A stretch of 64,000 nt of DNA from Scortum barcoo (taxonomy: Eukaryota > Chordata > Actinopteri > Centrarchiformes > Terapontidae): the NCBI GenBank assembly GCA_023238725.1, contig CM041531.1, positions 20,616,643 through 20,680,642 of the forward strand. Reading direction: 5' to 3'. Below, piece after piece: positions 52,316-63,589 of the stretch. The notes under the pieces were generated by a model. The model was not told the DNA's origin. It made no database searches and saw nothing but the letters and a program-made list of their open reading frames with translations. Positions within the stretch are counted from its first letter, which is position 1, and every line of letters starts with the position of its first letter. The translations under genes were made by a program, and so were the position numbers.

Positions 52316-53405
52316 TGAGGTTCCCTGTGCGGTGATGGAGTGAGTTATGGCAGCTTCACCCTGGCTGTTCAGAGCCCTCCTCCTCCTTCAGGTCATTACA
52401 TGCGCTAACATCCACCATTTCGCTTCTTCAACACATTCAGAAACGCGCGCACGCACACACTTCCTCTGCACCCCTGATCAGAAGCAGGTGGGAGGTTAAT
52501 CATGTGATGTGTTTGGAGGATGTGGGATGGGTCAGACACAACTGTTTGCTCAGGTTTCATTTGTCTCTGTCTCCCTATCTGCTTTCATCTCTTTCTTTGG
52601 AGGAGCTTTGCGAGAAGAGCTCCGAGCTTTGAGAACACTGCGGGGGGAAGATCCCAAAGAGATGATGAGGGCCATTTTGTACTATCACACAAATGAACAG
52701 ATGCAGTCTTGATTATCGGCCATCACACACACTTTTTGCATATTCTTTCTTTTTTGATTCTGTCCATATTCGTGTGGATGCATGTAAGGAATCATACACG
52801 TCTCTCTCTGCTGATCCTTGTTCAAACTGTGTACTGTACGCACACGCAAATCTCCCAGTGTTACCATGGCAGTTGCAAAAATACAGTAGGAATCCAGCTG
52901 ATCCTTAACAAAATGGTTATATAACTATTGCGGCGCTAAGTCTCGTATCTTATCTAAGCCAGCCTCTGTGTTTCCTTTCAGCCTGGCTTTGCTGCCTTTC
53001 AGCAGCTCTTCACATCTACTGTACCTCCCACAAGACACCACTGAACACATGAAGGACATTTGTAATTGGCGATAAGCAATTGTTTGATTGGAAAAGGAAG
53101 ACAGCCTCGCCGCAGCTGTAATCAACAGTATCCTCCTGCTACAAAAACAACAAAAAAAAGTGAGATCTCATCACTTTCAAATCTTAATCAGAATCTCCAT
53201 GCTGCAAAAAAGAATTTTACACTTAATTAAATGCAGCCTACTTGAGAAGCACACCCACCTGGCACCCACGTTCTCTCCCTGCCTCCGTCTCTTCCTCCCC
53301 CTGTTCCTCTCCAACGTTCTCTCCTGCCTCCTCTCTTCAAAACCCCCCTCCACCACCCCCCCACCCCCCCTCGCCTGATATGTGCGAGCTGATTCTGAGC
53401 CTCAC

Positions 53406-53549
53406 CTCCCGGAGTTCCTTGGCCACATCCTTGAGCTCTTTGAGGATACCGTCCAGCTGGTTGATCACCATCTTCATGTGGCTGCGGATGCGTTCTCTCG
53501 GGCTGGGGGTCTCAGAGGTGTCCCGGGCCGGAGCTCTGCTGAGGGACAT
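53406..53549 (-). CDS. INSYN1: INSYN1 coding exon 1 (start codon, residues 1-48)
   Basis: This is the first coding exon of INSYN1, 48 codons from ATG 53549-53547 to GAG 53408-53406. Residues 18-48 (starting RERIRSHMKMVINQLDGILK and ending KELRE) form an amphipathic, probably coiled-coil helix that continues into VVGQIDKL of exon 2. This is the most conserved part of the family. The donor is GAG|GTGAGG at 53405, phase 0, so joining to exon 2 restores ELREVVGQIDKL, as in the mammalian protein. The start is supported in two ways: an in-frame TAA (53555-53553) lies two codons upstream, and the N-terminal length (48 residues before the junction) is close to the human one. The ATG context is moderate (A at -3, T at +4). 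The open frame runs on past the donor into a Gly-rich translation of the intron, which should be ignored. Confidence 0.93.
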
Positions 53550-53691
53550 CCTTTACAGGGTGACGTGGGGCCAGTGGCCAACAGGCTGAGGGCGTGGGGG
53601 AGCCGAGTCGGGGTCCATGTCTTTGGCTACGAGGAGCCTCAGTGCTACTGATCCGAACAGGGGCCCCGGCCACGCAGGGAGACCTCAACAT
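53512..53691 (-). promoter_or_regulatory. Upstream ORF 2 (59 codons), overlaps the INSYN1 start
   Basis: ATG at 53691-53689 (A at -3) reads 59 codons in a different frame from INSYN1 and stops at TGA 53514-53512, inside the INSYN1 coding region. The INSYN1 ATG (53549) lies within it. An overlapping upstream ORF of this kind normally lowers initiation at the main start. The open frame is read directly from the sequence. Its presence in the mRNA is not shown. Confidence 0.35.
53553..53618 (-). promoter_or_regulatory. Upstream ORF 3 (21 codons), in frame, ends one codon before INSYN1
   Basis: ATG at 53618-53616 has a strong context (G at -3, G at +4) and reads 21 Pro/His-containing codons to TAA 53555-53553. 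One codon (AGG) then separates it from the INSYN1 ATG in the same frame. Loss or read-through of that TAA would give an N-terminally extended INSYN1. It is of regulatory interest only if transcribed. Confidence 0.4.
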
Positions 53692-53692
53692 C

Positions 53693-53809
53693 TTAAAAGC
53701 ACCTGAGCAGCCAAAACACCTTGCCTCGCCCGCACACTCGGCACAGGGTCACACTCTGACATCCATGCCCTCTGACAGATGCTTCCAAAGACGGAGAGAA
53801 AACGAGCAT
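53693..53809 (-). promoter_or_regulatory. Upstream ORF 1 (38 codons) before INSYN1
   Basis: ATG at 53809-53807 reads 38 codons to TAA at 53695-53693. It matters only if the mature leader includes this segment. The stop is followed, after one base, by the ATG of the next upstream ORF. The peptide resembles nothing I know, so any role would be through ribosome traffic. Confidence 0.3.
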
Positions 53810-53824
53810 GGGAAAAGTCAAACG

Positions 53825-55290
53825 CTGTAAATCCATGGAAAAGGAAGAGGCAAAATACATGGGCTAAAGCTGGTATGAAACTCTTACATAATCGTGTTGA
53901 GCCAACTCATCTTATGTGTCAGTGTGTACGTTTGATATTGTTCCCGAGGAGATGCTATTTAAAACGCCTATCTATGCAGGGGAGAGACTTTTCCCCTCTT
54001 CCACTTGTCCTGTACAATCTTTTTTACTTGTGATACACAGTGGCATAATGGCAGGCTAACATACAAAAGTGAAAGCAGAAAAGGGGCTCGCATTAACCCT
54101 TGTTATACAGAAAGCTATCCAACATAGATAGAAAAATAGAACTCCCAGCAGTGGCTCAATTTTCAAAATTATCGTGTTCTACATTATTGGCCAGCGGGGA
54201 CAAGATTTGCCTTCTAAATATAGTCCATCAGTGAGGCTGCTGTCTTTTAAGAGAGAAAGGACAGATCCTGCTTTGAAAAAAAAGAAAAAAAAGGGGGAAT
54301 ATTCCTCTGTGCAGTGTGGCGTTTCCTCCTCCAGGAAAAATAAAAAGATTGTCAGTAGAAACTCGCATCAACATAAACTCTGCTCCCCGTCCATTTTCTT
54401 TGCAGATGATGACTTACTCATGTTGTCCTTCATTTCTTGTTCATGAAAGGGAGGAAGGTAGGTGCAGGTCTTTTTCACAGAGCGTCTGATCTCCTCCTCT
54501 ACCCCCCCACCTCCCAAAAGCAGGGCTTATTCCAGGTGGCGTGAGATCACAATGAATTGATTTCCAAGCCAGCGGAACGTGACTTGTGATGAGAATTTGT
54601 GGAGGGATGACAAAAAAACCATGGTGTCGATGAGACACAGTTACAAGGGGGGCCGGAGGGCGAGTGAGCACCTTCCCCTGGAATTCAGGTGGCAGCTTGT
54701 CTTATGCAACGGCGCTATCCAAGTCCTCTCAGAAAACACTGACCCACAGCAGTCCACAGGGGTGTGCCCAAAAACCAAGGGAGCAGAAAGAGAAAAGGAT
54801 TCTCTTCTCTCGTTCAGTTGTTGCTAAGGGAACCCGGTCTGCCTCCTTGTGCTGTGATTGGATAATTATTTTACTTCTTATCCATGTAGTGTATGTTTTC
54901 TCTGTGGACTCTTTTCAGAGAGGCAGAGAGCTCTGTGCCATCCAGCAGGACGAGATAAATCCTATGAAAGCTTCCCAGAGGAGCCCCAGAGAACAAGCAG
55001 GGGGGGGAGCTTCTCGCCAAATCCAGGGCGATGCCACTGCCACAGGGTGCGCTGGCCAATCACACATGGCACCTGGACAGACGAAAAGGAAAGCAATCAC
55101 TTATTCTCTCGTGCCTCATCCTCCCCTGCCTCTCCGTTCCTCCCTCTTTCTCTAAATCATAGCAGCACCAAAAAAGATAAGGCAACAGAGACAGAGTGAA
55201 GGAGACTCGGGACAGGAATGGACAGGAATAAACTGCGTTGACGATTTTTAGCTGCTGTTAAAATGCATCTCTTGCTTCAGCAGCACTTGC
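53825..55290. other. Unassigned sequence between candidate leader exon and promoter block
   Basis: If INSYN1 has a non-coding first exon in the 55.3-56.5 kb block, this is its first intron. The two overlapping plus-strand frames at 54664-55199 run opposite to the gene, with Ser/Pro/Arg-rich composition and no familiar motif. I see nothing else. Confidence 0.45.
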
Positions 55291-55500
55291 CTCACCTCCA
55301 CGCACGCACACACACACGCGCGCCAGAACACACACCTACTCACCTTTCCTGTGCATCACTTTGCTGTTGCTATGCCCAGAGCTCACTGTCCACGCACAGC
55401 AGGATCATTCAAGCTACACACAACCTGCTGGTTCTTTAGCAGTCCCTCCGTCGCACTCACTAACATCTTGTCTTCTCGCCGCCTTGCTCTTCTCTCTTCC

Positions 55501-55527
55501 TCTCTTTCTTCCTCTCTCTCTCTGTCT

Positions 55528-55559
<32 letters not shown>

Positions 55560-55575
55560 CTTTTCTCTCTCACAC
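55501..55575. repeat. (CT)n(CA)n microsatellite upstream of INSYN1
   Basis: A CT tract leads into (CA)13-14 at 55528-55554 and a further CT/CA stretch. It lies in the candidate promoter/leader block. Confidence 0.9.
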
Positions 55576-55679
55576 ATACGCACGCAGGCACGCAGTTCTC
55601 TCCCTCCCTCCCCTACTTACTGTCTTGACAGAGAGAGAAGCTTCTATCAGCGGGGTTATTTCACTCTGAGGCTGTGGCT

Positions 55680-55758
55680 CATCAGAGGAGGAGTAGAAGT
55701 GGAGGATGAAGCTGTGGAGGAGGAGGAGGAGGAGGAGGTGGAGGAGGAGGAGGAGTAG
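55680..55758. repeat. GAG/GGA trinucleotide tract
   Basis: About 15 GAG/GGA units with a few interruptions. The minus strand is CTC/TCC-rich. It lies in the candidate first-exon block. Confidence 0.9.
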
Positions 55759-56028
55759 GCAGGAGGCATGAGATGGGAACGATGAATGGCCCTGATAGCA
55801 CTCTGAGAAGGCAGAGAGGAGGCTGAAGATGACTAAGAGCCAGAGCGGCGGGGAGGGCTCCTGCTTCGGATGGTGATGCCGCCGCGGCCGCTACCATCAC
55901 TCAGATAACTGTGCTGCCGAGAACGCGCCAGCCGTCATCCCCGTCAGCGTTCGCCTGCATCAGGAGGCGGCAGACAGAATGGCAGAGCTGCTGCTGTGAA
56001 AAAGGAGCTGTGTGATTCCTGTGACAGC

Positions 56029-56051
56029 CTCTCCCTCTCTCTTTCTGCTTG

Positions 56052-56084
<33 letters not shown>

Positions 56085-56130
56085 TTCCCCCCCTTTCTGT
56101 CACTCTTGCTCTTTCCCTTTCTCCGTCCCC
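56029..56130. repeat. (CT)n polypyrimidine tract
   Basis: About 100 bases that are nearly all pyrimidine on the plus strand, with (CT)n at about 56056-56084. Confidence 0.9.
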
Positions 56131-58683
56131 TTCTCTCTGCCCCTGCGCCCTCACTGTGTCCTCGCTGACTGCCGGATGAAGGGAAGCTGATGCCAGAGTT
56201 TATCGTGGGGCTCAGGCTCCTGCCAGCACCACTCGGCTGTGCTGCTCGGCTCTTGTGGAGGAGGGGCCTGCCGCTTTAAAGGCACAGTGCATCGCGCGGT
56301 CCCTCCTCTGCCTCGCTCCTCTCCTCTCCTGCCTCGCCGTCCACACTCCCTCGCTATCTCCCCTCTGTGCTGCCTATCTGGCCTTTGTCACAGTCCTATC
56401 GTGGGTGTTATCACTCTCTTAAATCGAGATGAAGTCTTCCTCGGCCTCCAGCGAGCGGCCTCTGGGGACGAGGTGTCCAAAAAACCCCTGGCTGTTACAT
56501 CATTAATATACAAAGCAGGTTGGTGTTTGATGACCTCATCTGACTGGGAGACAGAAATAGTGAGGGAGGGCCAGCCTGACTTTTTCTCTCCCCTGTCCTT
56601 TTCATCAGAATTTTTTAAATTTTTTTTCCAAAACAACAGCCCTGCATAACCCCACCAGAGGCAATTATACTAATATGAAATTAGTTTTCTGAAGGAGATA
56701 ATGTAACAGTAAAGCAAATTCATAATGACAACTTCTTGAGCAATGCATGCCAGTTTCCAGAGGGTTCTGGCAGATAACCGTACTGAAGAGCCAGAAGCTC
56801 TGTGCATTCCTTAGCATAATTGTGAAGAGAAATGCAGAGTGGATTCAGGTTAGGTGGATCTTCCATGCAGATGAATTTGTTCAGGGGTCCTCTGTGGTTT
56901 CTACTACGAGGATCACAGACGTTATGCTGATGCTGTAAGGCTAATTGGGGGAATATTCTGTAGTATAATAAATTCTCTTTTGCATGTTTTTTTTATTAAT
57001 AAGTGATTTCACTTGGCTTTTAAAAAAATATAATAAAGAAATGCTTCGCATTCTGTGTTATCCTTATCTAAGTACACAGTCACATTGTGTCATCTTAGGA
57101 CTTCATCAAAGTTTTAATATGTCATCACATTCGAAAGCACACTGTGGCTCTGCGTGGAGTTGAGGGACTGCAATGGGATCTTGTGCCTTTCCTCGCATTT
57201 ACACATGGCTGCTGCTGTGTTGCACAGACGAGATGCTTCTCACAAACTGCTCCCTGCATGAAACAGGTGTCCTTGAGCATGTTTCCTTTGTAGCTTCACT
57301 GCTTAGTCTCTCCTTACATATGGGAGGCTCCCTCCTTAGAACAGAGGTAACAGTTTGCAGCACTTTTTTAATTTTTTTGTGTTTTTTTCCATAGTTTCCT
57401 TTTTTTTTGTCATTGCAAAATACCTTTATGTGTGGCTATTCATGGTGTATTTAATAGAGTTCTCTCTAAAAGAGAGAATGTATACTAAATGACCTCTCAG
57501 TGGAAAGGCCCAGGTGCACAGCACAGATAGCTCCATGTCAGTGATGCCTTCATTGGAAGGGAATTGGATTATTTCTCCCTGTAAAATATATTTTTTTAAT
57601 GCTAAGGTCATCCCGACTCGTGAGTTTTACTAGGAATCTGGAGTGGGTCCAGCAAAATATTGGTTCCACTTAATATTTCTGCCTTGGATTTATTGTGCCA
57701 TGCCGTTTATGGAGACGTTTTATAGAACGTAATTTTTTCAAGCCAGGCACAGGCTCACAAACAAGCACAAAGATGCATAAACACACACACACATCAAATA
57801 CGCACACATAAACACCAGGCTGGGCATTCTTATCTGGAGGAAACTATATTGGTCATTTGGTACCATCAGAATAAAGCCCAGGAGAGACTTTATATGGCTT
57901 GCATTGTTTACCTCCCAATAAACCATCATTCTCCTACTTATTTGATACAGCAGGGATCAGTTTTTTATTATTTTGCCTACCTTCCTTGCAGTTTCTGGAT
58001 TCACAGCCACTGAAATAGAACGTGCACAGGATTTATTTTTTATAACAAAGTGAAGAGAGGCGAATAACAACGATCAATACAGATACTCACTGTCCACGCA
58101 GCACACATGTATGGTTACGCGGATGGGTAAGATGAACTTTGGAGCACTTCTGCTTATTTATTAGTGAGCAAACACACGCTCAACCACAACAGCCTTCCAT
58201 AGGCCTTTCTCGGAGCATTAATAGTATTAACATCAAATTGCTTACATACAAGACAGTCAAGGCAACATGTGTACAGAGGACCCCACCGAAAACAAGTGCG
58301 AGGTAAGTGAAGGGACAGAATAAGAGACCCAGGCTCAGTGACTACAGCCAAATACAACCTGATTTAGAGAACAGGAAAAAAGAATAAAACTGCTACACAT
58401 CTGTAGCAACTGCACTGTTTGCGATGATGGTGTGCCACTTTTTTTCTACATTTGAATCACCAAAATGAATTAGTTGTTTTGCTGTTTTTACTGTTCTCAC
58501 TAGCGATTACAGGATAAGAGGTTCTGTCCTTTGACCTAAACTATTGATCTTACAGAATTGGTTAAAATCAGAGAATCCATAACACCTTGATAAAATGGCA
58601 TTTTGATTGCATTTTATAGGTTGACGTTTAACCTACAATGGGAGAACATAATGGCAACAACAGTCGTTCAAATTTGTTTCTAG

Positions 58684-58917
58684 AAGGAATTGAGATTTTG
58701 GGAAATATGCTTATTCACTTTCTCTGTAAGAATAAAATTATATGAGGAAAACTGCTAACCTGGCTCTGTCTAAAGTATAAAAAATAAAAATCCACCCATC
58801 AGCACCACTAAAGGTTAGTTTGGTTTTATGTTTACAGTAAAGCCATGAGAGAGGTCTTCTCTTTCAACACTTGGCAAGAAGGCAAATAAGTGTTTCCTAA
58901 AATGTCAAATGATTCCT
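58684..58917. mobile_element. Percomorph MITE with long terminal inverted repeats
   Basis: The left arm begins AAGGAATTGAGATTTTGGGA and continues AATATGCTTATTCACTTTCT. The right arm, read on the other strand, is AGGAATCATTTGACATTTTA, then GGAAACACTTATTTGCCTTC, an imperfect inverted copy about 40 bp long. The core contains 'acctggctctgtctaaag' and 'atccacccatcagcaccact', characteristic of a very common spiny-rayed fish MITE. The copy is 234 bp and partly deleted. It lies in the 5' flank of INSYN1. Confidence 0.85.
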
Positions 58918-61900
58918 GTAACCAATTAGATATCTGAGTTTTATATAATGTGTGGATTTACTACATTTTTGCATTTCTATAAGGATCTGTGTGGGACTGT
59001 GTTGCCTCCAGCTTTAAGAGTATAAAACAACCCCTCCTCCAGCAATACATCACTCTTTCCTCCTCGCTAATTAGCTCTCATTCAGTCCTCAATACTTTCG
59101 ATTCCCTTCACCGCTCAAAAAGCTGCAAACACACAGAAACCTCCAGCCACCTACAAGGGATTTTTCTCTTACGTGATTAAAACAAAATCCCCGTCCGTCT
59201 TTTCACCAGTAGTCTTTTCTGCCCATCTTTGAAGTTTAGCGTGGAACTAATTAACATAAATGTCTGACACACCCCCTCACTATGTACATAATTGATATAA
59301 TCCTACTTTTCTGACCTGAGACTGTCCATTCCCAACAGAGGGGGGGTTGAGACACACTCTGAATCTGAAGGTGACTTAGAGGGATGCGTCACAGAAAATG
59401 AGATGGACTAGATGCAGGTTTGCAGCCACTTTCACTAAAGTCCACCAACGGAGAAAATATATCCATTATTATTTGTGTTTTGGGGCTATGGTTATAAAAT
59501 AGCACTATGTTTTTTTACACCCAGACTCTGTACTCTCTCACTCTCTCACTGTCCAAAGGTAGAAATCCCACACCATCATCAATCAGCAATTTCTGGGCCA
59601 GGAATGCACAGTATCTCAATAACAACAAAAACAAAAAAAAAAACTGTTCAGCAAACAAGCAGACAAGGGAGAAAATACAACCCTCATCACACACCGTCAG
59701 GAGGCAACATCCCAATTTTTTGAACCATCCCTTTAATTAATCTGAATGTATTATGTTTTTCCTCTCCTGGCCATTGTGTGGCACTGTGGTGTAGTTGTGA
59801 CGTGTTGCTTTCTTTCTGCTCTGGCTGAGAACTAAAATGGTGGACAGACAGACAAAAGTTGCATGTTCTTGGCATTTGACTTCGACGCACTGAAATATTA
59901 ATTGTTACTTGACACGACTATGTTGTGAAGACAACACACGACAACAAGACACAGAATCAAAGAAGGATTCACTGCGGTTTTTAATGCACATTCCACACAT
60001 ATGCATGATTAAATAAAGAGATCCTTGGCAGTTGGTTCATGTCTGGCATCATTTATTTAAACGTATGTATAGTTAAATGATTTCCACTGATAAAATAGAC
60101 TCTCATGAAGGGGATTTAGCATATTTACATATAATCTATGCCATTGTAATTCCATAGTTGATTTTTTTTGGCTGCATGATGACTGAACGGTGATTTATGT
60201 ACCAATGGAATTGGAAGGAACATCTGGCATCTACAATATGCATGGCCCAGCACAGACATCATGCCCTGTTTTATGATTTCCAGTTGTGTCCTTGATTTCA
60301 CAGACAAACACTAAGGGACAGGGAGCTCAGAGGCCCAGCCTGTCCTACAACGACACCAGTCTCTCCTCTTGCCTGTCTACTGACCTTTTGATATTTCAGT
60401 CTGCATCCTCTGCGCGCGTTTGTCTGTGTGTGTGTGTCTTTGTGTGTGTTTTCAGCAGTCATGCAGCATGCAGAGGAGCAGAGGCTGTCTCAGACCATAA
60501 CACCTGTGATGGATCAGTGCTTTTACACAATGAAATGAAGCTTAAGTGTTTGATTGATTTCTCATTTGCTTTCCTCACCAGTGGTAGAAATATAGCCAGT
60601 GCATGCAGCTGCGCCGGGGCCCCTTTTCCTCAGAGGGCCTGTGGTCTCATTGTGAAGAGTGGCCCTGCGTCATATTCAAGACATGTTTTTGAGCTGAAAT
60701 TACTCAGCCTCAGTCCTCAGTTTCCCAACTGTGGATCTGTCCAGTTATGATTCATGATGAGTTCATTTGTTACTGTGGTTAAGTGGCTTCAATTTACATA
60801 ACTGCCTAAACAATAGTTCCTTCATCGTTGTTAAGTTGATGTGATTTTGTGACTATAAATCGTAGCCTGGGTCATCAAATCAAATACGTTTGTGTTTGCC
60901 TCGGAGAGGATGGAGCCATTAAAAAGTCTTACACATTACTATGAGCTGCCACTGATATTTGATTAAATTTCTAGGTCAGTTTAGAATATGCCCCGCTAAC
61001 AGTGCACTGCTAAAACATTGTCAGAGTCACAGTGGACAGTTTTTTTTTTATCTGAATCAGTTCAGCTTAACCAGATATATTGTTAATTTAATTCCATGCG
61101 TTCTTCTTCCTTGTCAAAACGTGGCACCTACATTACCTCCAGTACATCTTGAACAGCAACAGCTCGGTCTGAGATTTGGGTGTGTTATGCTACAAGTGAC
61201 TAATGTAGCCTTGAGCCAGTAGCCTCAAGCAGAAATGAAGAGCGGGCTACAGAGGTCTGGTAACCTCACGTCTTCCCAACTCCATTCCCCAGATTTTTTT
61301 TTCATTCTCAAACTTGTAGGCTTCTGCCCCAGCCAACGCTGCAAGTGACATCACCTGAGGCAATTCATAAGGTTTGCACAACTCCCTCTGGAGCCACAAA
61401 ATGCTTTATACAGCTTTTCACATATACAGTAAGATACCAATACCTGTAAACAGACTTTGATGTGTAAAATTTGTTGGAGTTCTTGTCTTTTTTTTTAAGG
61501 GTCACTCAGACCAACTGCAAAAAAGTCTCTCCGGACTTCATCTCTTCATTTTGCCTACATCTTTACCTTTCATTCCTGAAACATTTAAGACCTATCCATC
61601 AATGAAACATGCGTCAAAAATGACCAAAATTAGATACATTAACTAAAGAGGTTAATTAAAAAAAGGAAGTTGCAATGAGTTATCATGACCTCAGTAACTA
61701 AGCTGAAACATCCCTAAGCTTCTTTACAGCCTTCTGCTAAGCTTTTAACATGAAACAGCTGCAAATCTTCAACAGCAATACAGACTGGCTTTCCATTTTG
61801 TATGTTACCACTGCCCTAATGATAGAAAGCAATATGCAATGAGAAACCTTAATGCATCAACATTCTTTCATCAATAGCTGCCACTGGATGATATATGTCT

Positions 61901-63578
61901 GGTTAATTTTTTTATTGTTATCCTGTAAATCCATGTTGCTGTTACATTTACTCAAACATGCCAAGTTCCCCCCTCTGTGGTCTTTATCTGTAAAGTAGAT
62001 TGTGCTCGTGTATTTCTTGCTGGCCTCTGTTAATAAAGTCAAAACAGGACATGGGTCAAGAGCAGCTTCTTCATAAGAAATGCAAAATTGAATTTGTTTC
62101 ATCCAGCCATTTTACACCTGAGATAAATCTTTGTTTGACTGCTTTGCCTGAGTAATTGTTCAACAAACATGCAGAAATCCTCAGATCTTGTAGGATTATT
62201 TGAGTTAACATACTGCTGAAATAGTCTATCCAATTGCTATCAGGTAATATTTTCATAATTTTATTGTGATGGCAGACTTTCTGCTTCGCATTTATGTACA
62301 CATTTGCCCCGGCTATGCGTTTTCATGAGCAGTTCAGAAAAGTGGGATTCATCGCTGTAGAAAATGGCTTTATCTTGCACTGTGGAAGGTGATAGAAAAA
62401 TGTACATCGTCAGATGTGCATCATGTCAATGCACAATCCAGCCTTTGATCAGGAAGATAAAGACGGGGAAAGATAGCAGGACAGGAAAATTCAAAGCTGC
62501 AAGTCATACAAAATATCTTCACTACAAGCTTATGCAACCTACAGTATATGTATATAAATTATTCAGAGATTGAATTTAAAACTACATTGTGTAAGCTTTG
62601 TTGTTGGTTCATGATAAGCACCATTTTTGACTACTGTGCTAAAGTGATTGCTCAGTTGAATGGAGTTTTTTTTTTAATTCTATTTATTTATTTTTTTAAA
62701 TCCATCTTGCGTTTGCAGTTTAGAGAAATTAGCATAATTTTTATCATAAGGAAAAACCTGTTAACACCTGTAGGTCAGTAGCCATGTGGATAACACAGTC
62801 AAATAGCTCCTGTCATTTTTAAACACCTAAACCAATCATGTTAGAGTGCTGTGAGCAGCTCAGGTTACATCAGCATAAACACTTTTTCCCTGTGGATCTG
62901 TGTGTGTGTGTTGCTAATTTGCAGGTGCAACTATCATCCCCACTCTGCTGAACAAAAAGCAAGGTGTGACCAACTCTGCATTTACATTATCTGTGACAGT
63001 TGGCATCTCTCAAACTGGCACAGCGCTTGAAACTGAATGAGGGGATGTCACTCAAAAAATATTCTCCATATTCATGCAGACCGGGGAGATTTACAAATCC
63101 TCTCAAATTGTGCAAGGGATAGGACATAAAGGTTCAAATTCACCGAAAGATTAGAAAGAACATAATCCATAATAACGTTTAATCCCATAGTGTTTTTGGG
63201 CTGTTTGGTCCTATTACCATGCCGCCGTACTTTAACAGTCAGCCCAGTTTCATCTGTATCTTTCAATCTGTTCTTTCTTCACTTCCCCTGCGTGTTCACT
63301 TTGCTCAGGATGCCCTCTCTGTCTCCTTGTGAAATGCTAAGTAGTCGTCCCCCTTTAACCCTGCCCTTCTCTCAGAAACTAAAGTATCTTTGGTGTGCTG
63401 TTTGCCAAGAGCTATAAACAAGTGTAATAGAATTGCAGAGGGGTTAGCCGAGATAGCCGACTGTGCATCTCGCATCACCCCTGGCTCCCCAGCCGCGTGC
63501 TAACAAGCCCAGCAGCGCCATTGCGAATTCATGACGAGTCGCACCAATGTGGGTCATCTCTGCTGCCTCTACACCCAA

Positions 63579-63589
63579 CCCCCCCCCCC
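63579..63589. repeat. Poly-C run (11)
   Basis: Run of 11 C followed by ACCC in the 5' flank. Confidence 0.85.

Larger units (their letters stand above)
11361..53405 (-). other. INSYN1: INSYN1 intron between the two coding exons (42,045 bp)
   Basis: The intron is bounded on the minus strand by GTGAGG at 53405-53400 and by TTTTCTGTTGCAG at 11373-11361. It is phase 0. It occupies two thirds of the window and contains no exon I can recognise on either strand. The mobile elements and simple repeats found inside are listed separately; together they cover only a few kilobases. The rest is AT-leaning, mostly unique-looking sequence. Very long first introns in neuronal genes often house enhancers. 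That is a family-level expectation, not something shown by this sequence. Confidence 0.9.
40623..53405. other. Intron part C: mostly unassigned sequence
   Basis: This part holds the probable dispersed repeat at 41.8-42.2 kb, the 17-bp duplication, the CAG/poly-A pair and the T28 run. The last 1.5 kb before exon 1 is GC-richer, and includes 'tttataaatagctcc' at about 52114 and the G10 run. No exon is recognised. Confidence 0.55.
53550..53824 (-). other. Candidate 5' leader segment of INSYN1 with possible splice acceptor
   Basis: On the minus strand, a pyrimidine-rich run (GCCTCTTCCTTTTCC) followed by ATTTACAG ends at 53825. This is a plausible 3' splice site, so an exon could run from 53824 down to the coding donor at 53406 (419 bp). 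The segment is GC-richer than the surrounding intron-like DNA and contains several upstream ATGs. Whether the transcript really starts, or is spliced, here is inference. Confidence 0.35.
55291..56480 (-). promoter_or_regulatory. Candidate INSYN1 promoter / non-coding first exon block
   Basis: This is the most CpG-containing block upstream of the first coding exon. It includes GCCGCCGCGGCCGC near 55879-55892 and CGCGCGGTCC near 56293. It is packed with (CA)n, (CT)n and GAG-type tracts. Minus-strand splice donors of good form lie at its downstream edge: GAAAG|GTGAGT (intron start 55343), ACA|GTAAGT near 55620 and GAG|GTGAGG near 55297. Any of these could join to the acceptor at 53825. No TATA box was assigned. 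The same block could also drive transcription rightward. This is inference from composition and splice motifs. Confidence 0.35.

Noticed and set aside
53337..53405. Gly-rich extension of the exon 1 frame
   Set aside because: It is intron sequence after the GTGAGG donor. The junction to exon 2 restores the known family sequence.
54664..55199. Overlapping plus-strand frames of 163 and 113 codons
   Set aside because: Low-complexity composition, two frames equally open over the same bases, opposite to the gene, and no motif or splice evidence.
55351..55758. Plus-strand frame of 135 codons ending in a Glu run
   Set aside because: It consists largely of CT, CA and GAG simple repeats.
60286..60750. 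Plus-strand frame of 154 codons
   Set aside because: It starts at GTG, contains a Val/Cys stretch from a GT repeat, and matches no known protein.
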